From Datisca glomerata (Eukaryota > Streptophyta > Magnoliopsida > Cucurbitales > Datiscaceae): a stretch of 64,000 nt of DNA. Positions 12,301 to 22,379 of this stretch are shown in pieces. The DNA lies in contig QANY01011336.1 in NCBI GenBank assembly GCA_003255025.1, positions 1,271,311-1,335,310 of the forward strand, written 5' to 3'. The position numbers and the translations under genes were made by a program. The notes under the pieces are model-generated. The model did no database searches, was not told the origin of the DNA, and saw only the letters and a program-made list of their open reading frames with translations. How positions within the stretch are numbered: the stretch's first letter is position 1; the number at the start of each line of letters is the position of its first letter.

Positions 12301-15300
12301 AATTGGATTACCACAGGTGGTTGAACTTATCAATCTATTCATCCACCACATTTATCTTTAGAACTTGCTCCATGAAATGAGAATTAGAAACCTCTAGTTA
12401 TTAATTCTTATACTGAAATCCTTGAGAAGACCAGTCATCAGGAACCTGTTGAAATTAAGGATATTCTTCCCTTGACCAAACAGAATAATTACGCTAATAT
12501 TTTCCTTCAAACTGTGGGCACTCAGTTAACTAGGATTGAAGATCAAGTTGCTCAAATACAGGAAACCCAGGATACTAAGACTCAACAACATCATGTTGAT
12601 CAACATAAACTCAATCTTGAACTTGTCAATATAAAACCCTCTCTTGAAGTTCAGAATTTTAAATTAAAATCTACCAAGAAGGAGGATGATTTTATGAAAA
12701 CTCTTATTGGAAAAATAAATAACCTTAAGATTTCCACTCCTGAAACTTCAGGACAACTAACCATGATGAATCAGGATGATTCACCTCATCATGAAGAATC
12801 CGAAGCATTTTCCTGTCCCAGATATTGGATATTCAGAAATTTTTTGATGATATTATCAATAAACTCTCCCATTCCTCTTATTCCAAAAGGCCTACTACTC
12901 ATATGGCTTTAACAGGACCTAGTAGATATTATTATCCTAGACCTACCTTTCAGGACCTTTTGTATGAAAAAGATTTCCTTCATACTCAAAAATCTTACCA
13001 TGCTAAAATCATTTATCAATGGAACATAGATGGAAAAGCTAAATATCAAGTTTTTGAAACCATACATCAGATGATTATGTACTCCTCAGTCTGCAAACAG
13101 AATGACCATACAGATCACCAAATCTGTATGGTGGGATAATTGTCTCACTGAAAGTCAGCGTAATGAAATTTTAACTTCCTTTAAGATCAAAATTGACCCC
13201 TTAACCGGAACCCAGACCAAAAATGAAGATGCCTGCTATACGCTTGCTCAATCCATAATTCACCATTTCCTTGGACCATGTGTGATTAATACTGACAAAC
13301 ATAGAGAATTATTACAGAATCTAAGATGTCCATCCTTAACTCATTTCTGATGGTATAACGATGTCTTTCTCATGAAAGTCATGCAGAGAGGTGACGTAAA
13401 CAATGAACATTAGAAGGCCAAATTCATTGATGGTCTCCCTAGTTTATTCGCTAAAAAGGTACGAAAAAAGCTCAAGGGTAGGCATTATCAGATGGACATT
13501 CCCTATGACCAGTATACTTATGGCCATCTTGTTGTCCTTGTCATTGAAGAAGGATTATCTCTTTGCAATGGCATGAAATTACAACATATAATGAAGAATC
13601 AGAACCTTGATAACAAAAAAGAGTTGGGTGAATTCTGTGATCAATTTGCCCATAATACTAACATATAGTATCCTTCTACCTCTCAACCGCATAGGACTTC
13701 CAAACCCTATAAATCCCATAAAAAATATTTTTCTAAGAAGAAATCTAGACACAAAGAATCCAGACATTAAGATACCCCACATGTTAAGAAATTTTCCTCC
13801 AGTAAACATAAGTCCAAAGGCACCTGTTATAAGTGTGGATTACCAAGACAGTATGCTAATAAATGCCGATCCAAATTTAAGAAAAAACTTAATGAGTTAT
13901 CCCTTGATGAGGAGACTCAACATAAAATCTTATATTGTCTCTCTGAAGACAGTTCCACTGAAGCTAGTACTGATGATGATTTTACTCATCTCTATGGATC
14001 TGATTCTGACTCGTCTGCTACTCCTGAACAGCCTAAACAACTTTGTTGCTCTAAGTCATGCAACATGATAACTGAAGCCAACTATTGGAAAGCCATAATT
14101 GAGATGAATGGTCTTGATATGAATGGATCAAGTATCAATGTCTTAACTGACACCCAACGATCTCTTCTCGCTAATGCTGACTAGATTACTAACCCTGAAA
14201 TGAAATTAAGGTTCTTAGAAACCTGTTATAAAGCTTAAAGCATTCCTGAGGTCAGTCATATTGAGAACTACAGTATGAAAGAGCTCTTGACTCGCATCCA
14301 ACAGACTCTTTACGAGCTAAACCTATTACCATTTCAGATCTGAAAATGGAAATTGATCCCCTTAAGTCTGAAATTCAACAGTTGAAAACTGCTAATTAAA
14401 TCATTTTCTAAGATCTCAATCTCCTTAAGCAGTCCACTACCAAAGGTAAAAGTCCTTTAAAGGCATCTAAGACTTTTTCACCCCCGGAGAAGAGTCAACC
14501 TACAGAAACCACAGAAACGGCTAAGGATGATAATCCTTATTTATTTTTTCTGAACCAGGTCACTTTCTAGAAATGGTATACTAAGATTATCTTAGTAATC
14601 AAACCAGATTTCATTATTAAAGATGCCATTGTCTTAGTCGAAAATGGTGCTGAAATGAACTGCATTCATGAATGATTAATTCCTATCAAATACTTTCAGA
14701 AAACCACTCAGTCTCTTACTAGTGCTAGTGGTAGTTCTATGCATATCCACTATAAAATACATGAAGCACTCATATACAAACATGGTATTTGCTTATTTGC
14801 ATTATTTGTTTAATAAAAAATATGACACAAAGTATAATTCTAGGCAACCATTTTTTAAATTCTATCATGCCTATTATCAGGATTGATACATCAGATATCC
14901 ATACCATGATTAATGATAGTAATATTACATTTGAATTTATTATAAAATTGTATACAAAAGAAGTTGATTCGATAAAACATCTTATTAAGAATAAGACTAA
15001 TCAATTAAATTTCATACAGAAAGAAATTCAATTTCTTACTATTGATCAATGTATACAACAATTTACAATTCAGAATGAGATAAAAACAATTATGCATGAG
15101 TTTAAAATAGAAATCTGTAGTGACATACCTAATGCATTTTGGGATAGAAAGAAACACATCATATCTCTACTTTATAATCAGTATTTTGATGAAAAAAATA
15201 TTTCTACTAAATCTAGGCCCATCCAAATGAAGAAGGAATATTTAGAGATATGAAAAACAGAAATAGAATCTCTTTTACAGAAAAATTTAATTAGAGACCT

Positions 15301-17633
15301 AGTAAATCTCCTTGGAGTTGTACTGCATTATATGTTAATAAAAATGTTGAGTTTGAAAGATGATCACCTAGATTAGTGATCAATTGTAAACTGTTGAATG
15401 GTGGTTTACAATAGATAAGGTACCATATATCGAATAAGAAAGATCTGTTAGACAGACTTCATGATTTAGTAATTTTTTCAAAATGTGATTTAAAATATGG
15501 ATTTTGGCAAATACAGATTGCCGAACAGGATATGTATAAAACTATTTTTCTAGTACATTTGGCCATTATGAATGGAATGTCTTACCATTTGGAGTTAAAA
15601 ATGGTCCTGCGAAATTCCAGCATATTATGAATGATATATTCAATTCTTATACTGAATTTATTATTTGTTATATAGATGATGTTTTAATATTTTCATCGAC
15701 TATAAATCATCATATCAAACACTTGAATATTTTCAAGCATGTCATTATCAGAAATGGCTTAGTTCTTTCTGCTAGCAAAATGAAAATATTTCAAACTGTA
15801 GTAAGATTTTTAGGTCATAATATTTCCAATAGAACTATTATCCCTATTAACCAAAGTATTGAGTTTGCTTCTAAATTTTCATATGAAATTAAAGGCAAAA
15901 CTTAATTGCAGAGATTTCTTAGTAGTCTCAATTATACTTCTATTTTTTTAATAACAGACTTAAGAAAAATCATACTCCTTGGACAACATAACATACTTTA
16001 GCTGTTAAGAAAATTAAAGAGAAAATTAAATAGCTATATTGTTTATCTTTGCCCAATCCTAATTGGCAGAAAATTGTAGAAACAAATGCCTCCAATCAAG
16101 GTTATGGTGGTATTCTGAAACAGATTAACCCACATAAACAGAAGGAAGAACTCTTAAGGTTTACTTCAAGAACTTGGAAAGGACCAACAAAAAATTATCC
16201 AACTATTAAACAAGAATGCTTAACAGAATCTTGCTTCCAAATAGATATTTGCCTCTTGGCAAAACATTCTATCAGTATTTGACTTTGATATTGATCAAAG
16301 GTGAATTGAACTCTCTCCCTGACTTCTTAACTCATGAATATTTACAGAGATAAGAACAGTATGAGTAACAACAGTCGTGGCCGTGGTAGAAGACGAAATA
16401 GTATAACAAAAAAGCAAGATGGCATTTTTTGGCCAACGGAATTCCCTAGTGTTTAAGAGGCCAATACTCGCAAGAGTACTAAGGATATCCTCATAACACC
16501 TAACAATATTTCTGAAGAGATCATTCTCTTTATTGAACCAGAAGATGAACAATGGATGTCTGATCCATGGGAGATTAAAAGAAGATATCTCTCGACCCAA
16601 CAGTATCCGACTCAATTTGAGCAATACAGATATATCTATGAGGCAATCATAGTACAAACTGGAGCCATGGAGATCAGACACACCCTTTATAATTCTAACA
16701 GAAATACCAGCTCTATCACATTCAGCAAGGTTGTTATCAGAAGTATCATATCCATTAATCAATGGGTCTTCATCCCCACACAACCAGAACTCTTGATATA
16801 AACCAGAAATAGGTAAAGTACAGTTATTGGGATTATATTGAATCCTTTACCTACACCTTTTATTACCAGAACCCTATTCACAACCATACATGATTTATCC
16901 GTGTTTGTCCCGAAATCCTTACCACTAGACTTCCAAATTGTTTCTTAATCTGGTGGGATAAATTTGGAATTACCTTTAAAACTTTACCAGAACAGATTCA
17001 AACAGAATTTAGAGAATGGCATGCTTCCTATTATCTTTTATCGAAAAATAAAAATATTACAGTATCCAAATCCCTAATTCATTTCCTAGATTAAGTTCTA
17101 AAGATAAAGGTGGTGGATGAATAGATTGATAAGTTCGACCACCTGTGGTAATCCAAGTTTTTCTCATATTAGACAAAACTTGTAATTGCTGGTCATCATG
17201 AATTTTAACATGTAAGGTAAACTAATAATACCATTCAGGAAAATCCTGAAGGCGCTAAAATTCTCGAACTGGTAGTAATAAAGATTTTTAAGATCTAAAA
17301 GTTGTTGAGGATTTTTAAGATCTAAAAATATTAATTCCTAAAATCCTGGTACTTTGGCTGCATAAAATCCTGGTGAAGACTCTGTCTTAATAAACTTCTG
17401 GGTATAAAATCCATTAAAGATTGAATTTCATACCACTGGCAGTTGGGCTACTTGGCCTTCTATTAGCATTTAATTCATAAACACCATAAGGTATCTGGTT
17501 ATCAGATATGTGGATACCTTTGATATAATCTTCAGGGATAAGAAAATTCTTAGATCCATGAGATCCTATGGGTTTAGAGATAGATTGTCTGGAAGATTCA
17601 AGAAGATCAACCTTATAAAGAGGAATACCTTTG

Positions 17634-17664
<31 letters not shown>

Positions 17665-20600
17665 AAGAACATTGTAATATATTATTCATATCTGTGATGT
17701 GGATAAAATATTATATTTCAGTAAACGGAACAGTAAATTTAGAAAAGGGCATTGTAATTTTGTTTTTTCAAGTTTTTCAATTATAAGGTGAATACCAAAA
17801 TTGATTGGTAGTGCTACCACCTATCTCCCACTAAGCTCTGTCGTGTTGTAATAATGCTAGCTTTCTCTTTGCTGTCATCTTTTAAGTTTTTATCTTTTGT
17901 AATAATCGTTACTTTAGACTTGTTTACTTTTAGTTTTGTTTTTTGTAATAATTATCGTTACTTTAGACTGTTTAGGTCTGTAGCTGCTAATTGTTTGTAT
18001 GCCCCATCCATCTCTATATAAGGAGGGTTTTCCTTTCATTATAGTTAAGAGGTTTTCAGAATAAAAATACACAAATATTTTTCTCTCATGGCTTTCTAGT
18101 TCGTCTTGTTCTATTAGTGCTGGCATAGCACTGCTCGTGTGGGGTCGAGTCACATGACTATATTCTCATAAATTTGTAGTTGTTAACCAAAAATAATTCC
18201 CATTTATTCATTTTGTTTTTGTCAAATAGAAAGATTACCTGGGGACCTTGTTGAACTTTAGGATCAAAAGGGTCTCCAACCACCCACGCCTTTGCCTTTT
18301 CAACTAACTTCTTCACAAAATCATCATAAATTTTTTCTTGAACAAAAACCCTAGAACTCGCCACACAAATTTCTCCCTGAAATTTTCAAATAATCAGTCA
18401 CACTTATGGTTAGTTTGTGAGTGTTTCGTTTAAAAACTTTAATGATTAAAAATGCTACTTCAACCCACATATACTTAAAAAAGTTATTTTGAAATATATT
18501 TTTGTATGTAAAAACATTTTTACAAAAAACACACATTCCAGTGTTTCTTAAAATCTTTTTACATGTACATAAATCTGCTTTAAAATATATACAATTGTTT
18601 TTTAGAAAAATATGTATGACATAATTATGAATAAAAAATCTTATCATTTTAATGTATAAAAGTATTTTTAGTCAAAACACAAACAAACACACCCTTAATT
18701 ATATATATTTAATTCGAGTAATCTCATCCATAAATTATATATTAAAAAATGCTACTTCAACTCGCATGTACATAATAAATGTTTTGTTTGAAACATATTT
18801 TTGTACGTGAAAACACATATACGAAAAACACACATGTTCTACTATTTCTTAAAATGCTTATACGTGCACATAAATATACTTTAAAATATATAATTATATA
18901 CACATGTTTCTTGGAAAAAATATATATGGCATAATTATGAACTAAAATTATTATCATTATTTACGTATAAAAGCAATTTTAGTCAAAACACAAACAAACA
19001 CATCCTTAATTATATATGAGTAATTTCAGTCATATCTAATGAATTTAAAAAAATTATAATTTGTTACCTTATTATAAAGAAAACCAATAAGAGCAAGTTG
19101 AGCAGCTTGATCTAAATCGGCATCATCAAATATAAGGAGAGGTGATTTGCCTCCTAATTCTAGTGAAATTGCCTTCAGATTGCTACTTGCACCAGCGTGC
19201 ATTATTTCTCTTCCCACTTCTGTAGATCCGGTGAAGCTTACCTAAAGCACCCAAATTATATCTAAATTAATAATTAATTACTTGCAGATCAGTGATCACC
19301 ACCAGCTTTTTTTATTTATTTTCTTTATGAGAAATAATACCCAGCTTATTTTTAAAAAAAAAAAATATTTGTGTATGGGTTTAAACGTTTTGTTTAAAGA
19401 GTTTTGTTCGTAAAAGAAAATAATAATATTTTCAAGTATGGATAATTAAGTTTGGAGTAACTAAGAACTGACTTTGTCAATGTCCATGTGAGAGCTAATG
19501 GCTGCTCCGGCTGTCGGTCCAAATCCTGTAATCACATTAAGAACTCCATCTGGTATGCCTGCCTGACATGCAAACAAACATAGAAAATATTGTCATATAA
19601 TTAAAATCCATATATACTTACATGATTTACATATACATGTACATAAAAACGGTCCCATGTACACTACAAGGCTTGTACTAGAACTATCCAATGTGGATAA
19701 CGCTTTCAAATTCTATAACTTAACACATTCTCTTCCCTCAAAATATGAAAGAAATTGTAGGGTGATAGAAATCTCTATGAAACAGGCAACATAAACGTCA
19801 TAGTTGTTTAACTTTCATTTGAGAGGATACTTATAAATGAAAAAAATGAAGAGTAAATTACCAGCTTAGAAAGATAGGCAAAAAAGAGAGCAGAAAGAGA
19901 AGTTTGCTCAGCAGGCTTAACAAGCATAGTACAACCAGCGGCCAAAGCAGGGGCAACCTTGGTGAAGAACATAGTAGAGGGGAAATTCCAAGGAATGATA
20001 TGCCCAACCACACCAATTGGTTCAAGCAATGTAAAGCCATGGAGCTCACGTGACATCTTAAAAACATGTCCATTGATTTTATCAGCAGCACCAGCATAGT
20101 ATCTTAATGTGTTTGCTGTCTGTGGTATGTCTATCGCTTTACATCCACTGTACAATTTCCCTGCATCAATTGTGTCTAATGCTGCGAGTTCTTCTACATT
20201 TTCGTCTATTAAATCCGCGAATTTCGCCATTATCCTTCCCCTCTCCTGATTAATCAGTGGTAAAAAATTCAGTGATTTGAATAGTAAGGGTATGTTTGGA
20301 ACTTGAAAAATTAGAAGAGAACGGAAAAAGAAGTCAAGTGATAAGCTAAGAAGGTTCACTAGGGTGTCCATTAGGAATCCAAAGTATATGGATTGACATT
20401 TGTGCAGTGCAGGGAACATGAACATCATGCATGGGAATTTTCTGGCTATATATTTGCAAGTAGTTGTTGAGTACTTGTGTTTAAGAAAAATAGTTGAGTC
20501 CCGTTTGTATTTAAAGTCCCTTCAGTGTTGTTTGAAGGGCAAGTTGATTCAATACAAAATTCTTGTGGTTGATTCTCACCCTAAGTGGAATATGATAAAC

Positions 20601-21316
20601 ATAAAAACTATAACAACTTTGACTGGGACCTATAATCAAGGAAGATTTTGTTTATGTTACTAACTATCGCAAGTACCCGGGCTCATTACCGACTAATCCC
20701 ACGAGTCTTTAGAGTCAAGGACCAGGTAAACTTCCAGTAATTAAGTTATGTTCATACTGAACTAGTGACGTCAAAAAATAAACTAATGGTATAACTACTG
20801 CTTCATATTTTATTAATTTTGAAGTTTATTAAATAGCTAAATTAAAATAATTTATTTTAGTTTCTTAAAAGTTTGATTAATTAATTTGTTTGTTCTTTGA
20901 CAAGAAAAACTTGTTTAAAAGAGGTAAAGAGCAAAGGAAAAGGAAAACATACAAAGGCAGGCAAGCGAGGCCAAGGGCCATTGTCAAAGGCTTGACGGGC
21001 TGCTTTGACGGCCAAATCAACGTCTTCTTTATCTCCTTCTGCTATCCACGCTATCACCTCTTCTGTCCTCGGATCAATGCTCTCAAATGTTCTTCCTTTT
21101 TTTTGAGAAAAAAATATCAGCAAACAACATTTTGGTCTAAATCTCAGCCAATTTAGAATACTCTAAAATTTAATTAAACTGAAGAAGAGAAGCACTATTT
21201 CTAGAGAGAGAACCTGAAAGTGAGTCAACGAATTCTCCATTGATGAACAGCTTTGTAAATTTCACAGTGGGTATATTGATAGCAAAATCAGAACCCCCAT
21301 TACAATGAGTTCCCAT
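9324..21316 (-). CDS. ALDH2C4: Aldehyde dehydrogenase family 2, cytosolic ALDH2C4/REF1 type
   Basis: An NAD(P)-dependent enzyme that oxidises aldehydes to acids; in plants this clade acts on coniferaldehyde and sinapaldehyde in phenylpropanoid metabolism. Nine exons by GT-AG reading, in transcript order: 21214-21316, 20953-21095, 19862-20245, 19473-19562, 19068-19241, 18239-18376, 10654-10791, 10312-10373, 9324-9597. The phases join to 501 codons plus TGA, the usual family length. The active site is complete: N169 in PWNFP, the cofactor loop FTGSTEVG (243-250), E268 in LELGGKS, C302 in GEICVASS. There is no transit peptide (start MGTHCNGG), hence cytosolic. Intron 6 is 7,447 bp and holds an endogenous pararetrovirus. 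Intron 5 holds MITE-like repeats. No stop or frameshift is seen in any exon. Confidence 0.93.
10905..11877 (-). pseudogene. Caulimovirid movement protein domain, broken
   Basis: The minus strand opens with ATG at 11877, directly after the primer-binding site, and runs to the insertion edge. Two main frames carry it: 11482-11877 (N-terminal part, with [10 protein letters not shown] and [12 protein letters not shown]) and 11095-11421 (core part, with [13 protein letters not shown]). They are separated by a frameshift or stop near 11430-11480. The C-terminal part below 11095 is in yet another frame. This family forms tubules for cell-to-cell movement in viruses. Here the gene is defective. It lies in the opposite orientation to the rest of the viral coding sequence. 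Confidence 0.75.
11879..11890 (-). other. Viral tRNA-Met primer-binding site
   Basis: The minus strand reads TGGTATCAGAGC, an exact complement to the 3' end of plant initiator methionine tRNA as used by caulimovirids. It lies two bases before the ATG of the movement-protein frame. It also marks the junction between the inverted left piece and the plus-strand piece. Confidence 0.8.
11892..12420 (+). repeat. Viral linker segment, left arm of an inverted repeat
   Basis: This stretch, between movement and capsid domains of the viral polyprotein, recurs in reverse complement at about 17105-17590. Shared landmarks are the ATCTCATGGAT start, the GATAACCAGATA motif and the block GTGGTTGAACTTATCAATC near 12316 (GTGGTCGAACTTATCAATC on the minus strand of the other copy). 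Each copy has its own substitutions and stops. Confidence 0.75.
12472..14070 (+). pseudogene. Caulimovirid capsid region with altered zinc knuckle
   Basis: The frame at 12472-12912 is rich in coiled-coil-like Q/E/K sequence. Later frames (12825-13350 and a broken frame to 14070) continue into a basic region with a CCHC-like knuckle at 13825-13866 reading [14 protein letters not shown]. The histidine position is glutamine. An acidic D/E/S-rich stretch follows near 13900-14040. Caulimovirid capsid proteins have this order of coiled region, basic region, knuckle and acidic tail. Stops and frameshifts interrupt it repeatedly. Confidence 0.65.
14590..14800 (+). pseudogene. Caulimovirid aspartic protease remnant
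   Basis: A frame here reads [16 protein letters not shown], where the pepsin-type active-site DTG is replaced by ENG. It is followed by a [14 protein letters not shown] stretch. The position between capsid and RT matches the viral polyprotein order. The catalytic change and following stops make it inactive. Confidence 0.6.
14830..15905 (+). pseudogene. Caulimovirid reverse transcriptase remnant
   Basis: A linker frame (14789-15253) ends in the RT entry block ([15 protein letters not shown]). A broken middle with several stops shows [20 protein letters not shown]. The frame at 15627-15905 carries the catalytic YIDDVLIFS (YIDD at 15669-15680). The catalytic box is intact but the domain as a whole is disrupted. 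Confidence 0.78.
16040..16285 (+). pseudogene. Caulimovirid RNase H remnant
   Basis: The frame at 16049-16282 contains [17 protein letters not shown], where the first catalytic aspartate (normally TDAS) is asparagine, then [20 protein letters not shown]. It follows RT directly, as in caulimovirid polyproteins. The C-terminal part is lost. Confidence 0.72.
16330..17090 (+). pseudogene. Second viral ORF downstream of RNase H, function unknown
   Basis: After RNase H a separate coding stretch begins with an Arg/Gly-rich segment ([10 protein letters not shown]) near 16365. It continues through the frame at 16556-16801 ([40 protein letters not shown]) with internal stops. A second ORF of unknown function in this position is a feature of Florendovirus genomes, which is my main reason for preferring that genus. 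The assignment is by position and by overall look, not by motif. Confidence 0.5.
17105..17633 (-). repeat. Inverted partial second copy of the viral linker segment
   Basis: Reads on the minus strand from the movement-protein C-terminus ([16 protein letters not shown]) into the capsid-side linker ([17 protein letters not shown]). It repeats 11892-12420 in inverse orientation and 10909-10965 in direct orientation. It preserves the original continuous junction that is split in the left part of the insertion. Confidence 0.8.
17634..17659. repeat. (TA)n run at the right viral border
   Basis: Uninterrupted TA dinucleotides directly abut the viral sequence. The left border has the same kind of run at 10885-10902. 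Confidence 0.9.
17770..18150 (+). promoter_or_regulatory. Possible viral intergenic promoter fragment
   Basis: This part of intron 6 contains a strong plus-strand TATA box in CTCTATATAAGGAGG at about 18012-18026. It is followed about 35 bp later by AATAAA (near 18059). Upstream is an imperfect ~45-bp tandem duplication with TCGTTACTTTAGAC at about 17906 and 17949. TATA plus a close AATAAA is the layout of a caulimovirid pregenomic RNA promoter with its terminal redundancy. The intergenic region is otherwise missing from the neighbouring insertion. It could equally be unrelated host sequence. Confidence 0.35.
18408..18706. mobile_element. MITE-like element, copy 1, in ALDH intron 5
   Basis: About 300 bp with imperfect terminal inverted repeats: GTTTGTGAGTGTTTCGTTT at the left, and the complement of AAACACAAACAAACACACCC at the right. 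AT-rich with no coding. It is similar along its length to 18743-19016 and at the ends to 24095-24330. Confidence 0.5.
18743..19016. mobile_element. MITE-like element, copy 2, tandem partial duplicate
   Basis: Begins with AAATGCTACTTCAACTCGCA and ends AAACACAAACAAACACATCC. It aligns over its whole length with 18450-18706 and lacks the first ~40 bp. The two copies lie head to tail within intron 5. Confidence 0.5.
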
Positions 21317-21500
21317 CTTTCTCTCTCTCCTCTCTCTCTCTCTAAGATAGAAAAATGGTGTATATACTTCCACCGTTCACCGTTGCTACAAGCTATATTT
21401 ATATATATATATATAGAGAGAGAGAGTTCTATGTAAAACAAAGGGGTATGTGTTATAGCAATTCCAGAAGTTTGTATAAAAACAAAGGTGAGAAGACAAT
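21317..21500 (-). promoter_or_regulatory. ALDH2C4 5' UTR and proximal promoter
   Basis: Upstream of the ATG (minus strand) lies a GA-rich (on minus) microsatellite at about 21321-21343. A TATA-rich run (TATATATATAAATATAG) lies at about 21393-21415, roughly 80-100 bp before the ATG. A palindromic G-box core CACGTG occurs further upstream at 21825-21830. The core promoter call is by position only. Confidence 0.4.
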
Positions 21501-22379
21501 TATTGTATGCAAAATATCCAGAGATTCCTGACCCACTAGGTGTCTGTCTTTATATGATTAAATGCCATTTTGTCTTTCCCACTATTGCTATGTACGTACG
21601 TTATGTGGCACCACCATATTAACCCATAATGTTGTTGAAAATAGTCATAAAAAATGGATAGCATTTTTTTCCAAAACCTAAGGGCCCCCACGTCTGCAAA
21701 AAGATTTTTCATGAACCATTGAAGCTTACCAAATAACACTGTTAATTGAAACATACACCCAAAATTTATGAAGTTGTAAATTTAAGTATACATGTGCTTT
21801 TTAAAAGAATGTACTGTCATCAACCACGTGCGCCTTTCTCGTTCTGCTGTCTATATAAACTTGGCAATAATTCGACTTTGTTAGAGTCTGAAATGTTAAT
21901 TTTAGTCAGTGTTAATTCGGGAAAATCTTGCCGGCTCTGTTTTATGACATTGTTAGAAGGTGAGAGAATTATATTTCTTTTTGTCAGTACATAAATGTTT
22001 CTTATAAAAAAAATTGAAGTCGAGAGAACATGAGCAAAAAAGTTTTGTAGAGGAGATTTAGGACAAAGATGTAGAAGGCAGCCACAGACAAGGCCGCCAA
22101 AGAGGAGACAGTCATGGAGAAGGCAGCCTTGAAGGAGACAGTCATAGGATGAGAGAGTCAAGTGCAAAAATCTTGTCCAATAATCATCACTCAATCAATG
22201 TTTTTGTGAACTAACTTATCAGATTACTTAATAAGAGAACCATGTAAGAATGTTATTAAAAATTAAAGAATTAAATATATTTCTTAAACGTGAAAATCCA
22301 TCACTGTATTCAAATCGATTACTTTTTGTATGTTTTATTTTATTTTATTATTTCATTCTAAAATGACAACTCATCTTCT

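Larger units (their letters stand above)
10905..17633. mobile_element. Endogenous caulimovirid (Florendovirus-like), rearranged and defective
   Basis: A composite of three viral pieces: a minus-strand piece with primer-binding site and movement protein (10905-11891), a plus-strand piece from the capsid-side linker through protease, RT, RNase H and a second ORF (11892-17100), and a minus-strand copy of the movement/capsid linker (17105-17633). It has no LTRs or integrase. The tRNA-Met primer site, the polyprotein order and a separate ORF after RNase H fit the Florendovirus layout in the Caulimoviridae; Petuvirus is an alternative. All reading frames contain many stops and shifts, so it is inert as a virus. 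A ~55-bp direct repeat lies at both ends (10909-10965 and 17576-17632). Confidence 0.82.
10792..18238 (-). other. ALDH intron 6, expanded to 7.4 kb by viral DNA
   Basis: The donor (CAG then GTAATC, next to exon 6) and the acceptor (GTGCAG before GTAGAT of exon 7) are intact. The flanking exons join in phase 0. About 6.7 kb of the intron is endogenous caulimovirid. The remainder is AT-rich host sequence, including (TA)n runs at 10885-10902 and 17634-17659. Confidence 0.85.

Noticed and set aside
13579..13809. Minus-strand frame in the viral capsid region
   Set aside because: Antisense to the capsid remnant, no recognisable motif.
16295..16783. Minus-strand frame of 162 codons
   Set aside because: Runs antisense to the viral second ORF, whose plus-strand frames fit the viral order better.
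17914..18153. Minus-strand frame of 79 codons in ALDH intron 6
   Set aside because: It lies within an intron and opposite a TATA-like signal. It has no domain and low-complexity content.
20400..20663. Plus-strand frame in ALDH intron 2
   Set aside because: Intronic, no homologous motif, opposite strand to the gene.
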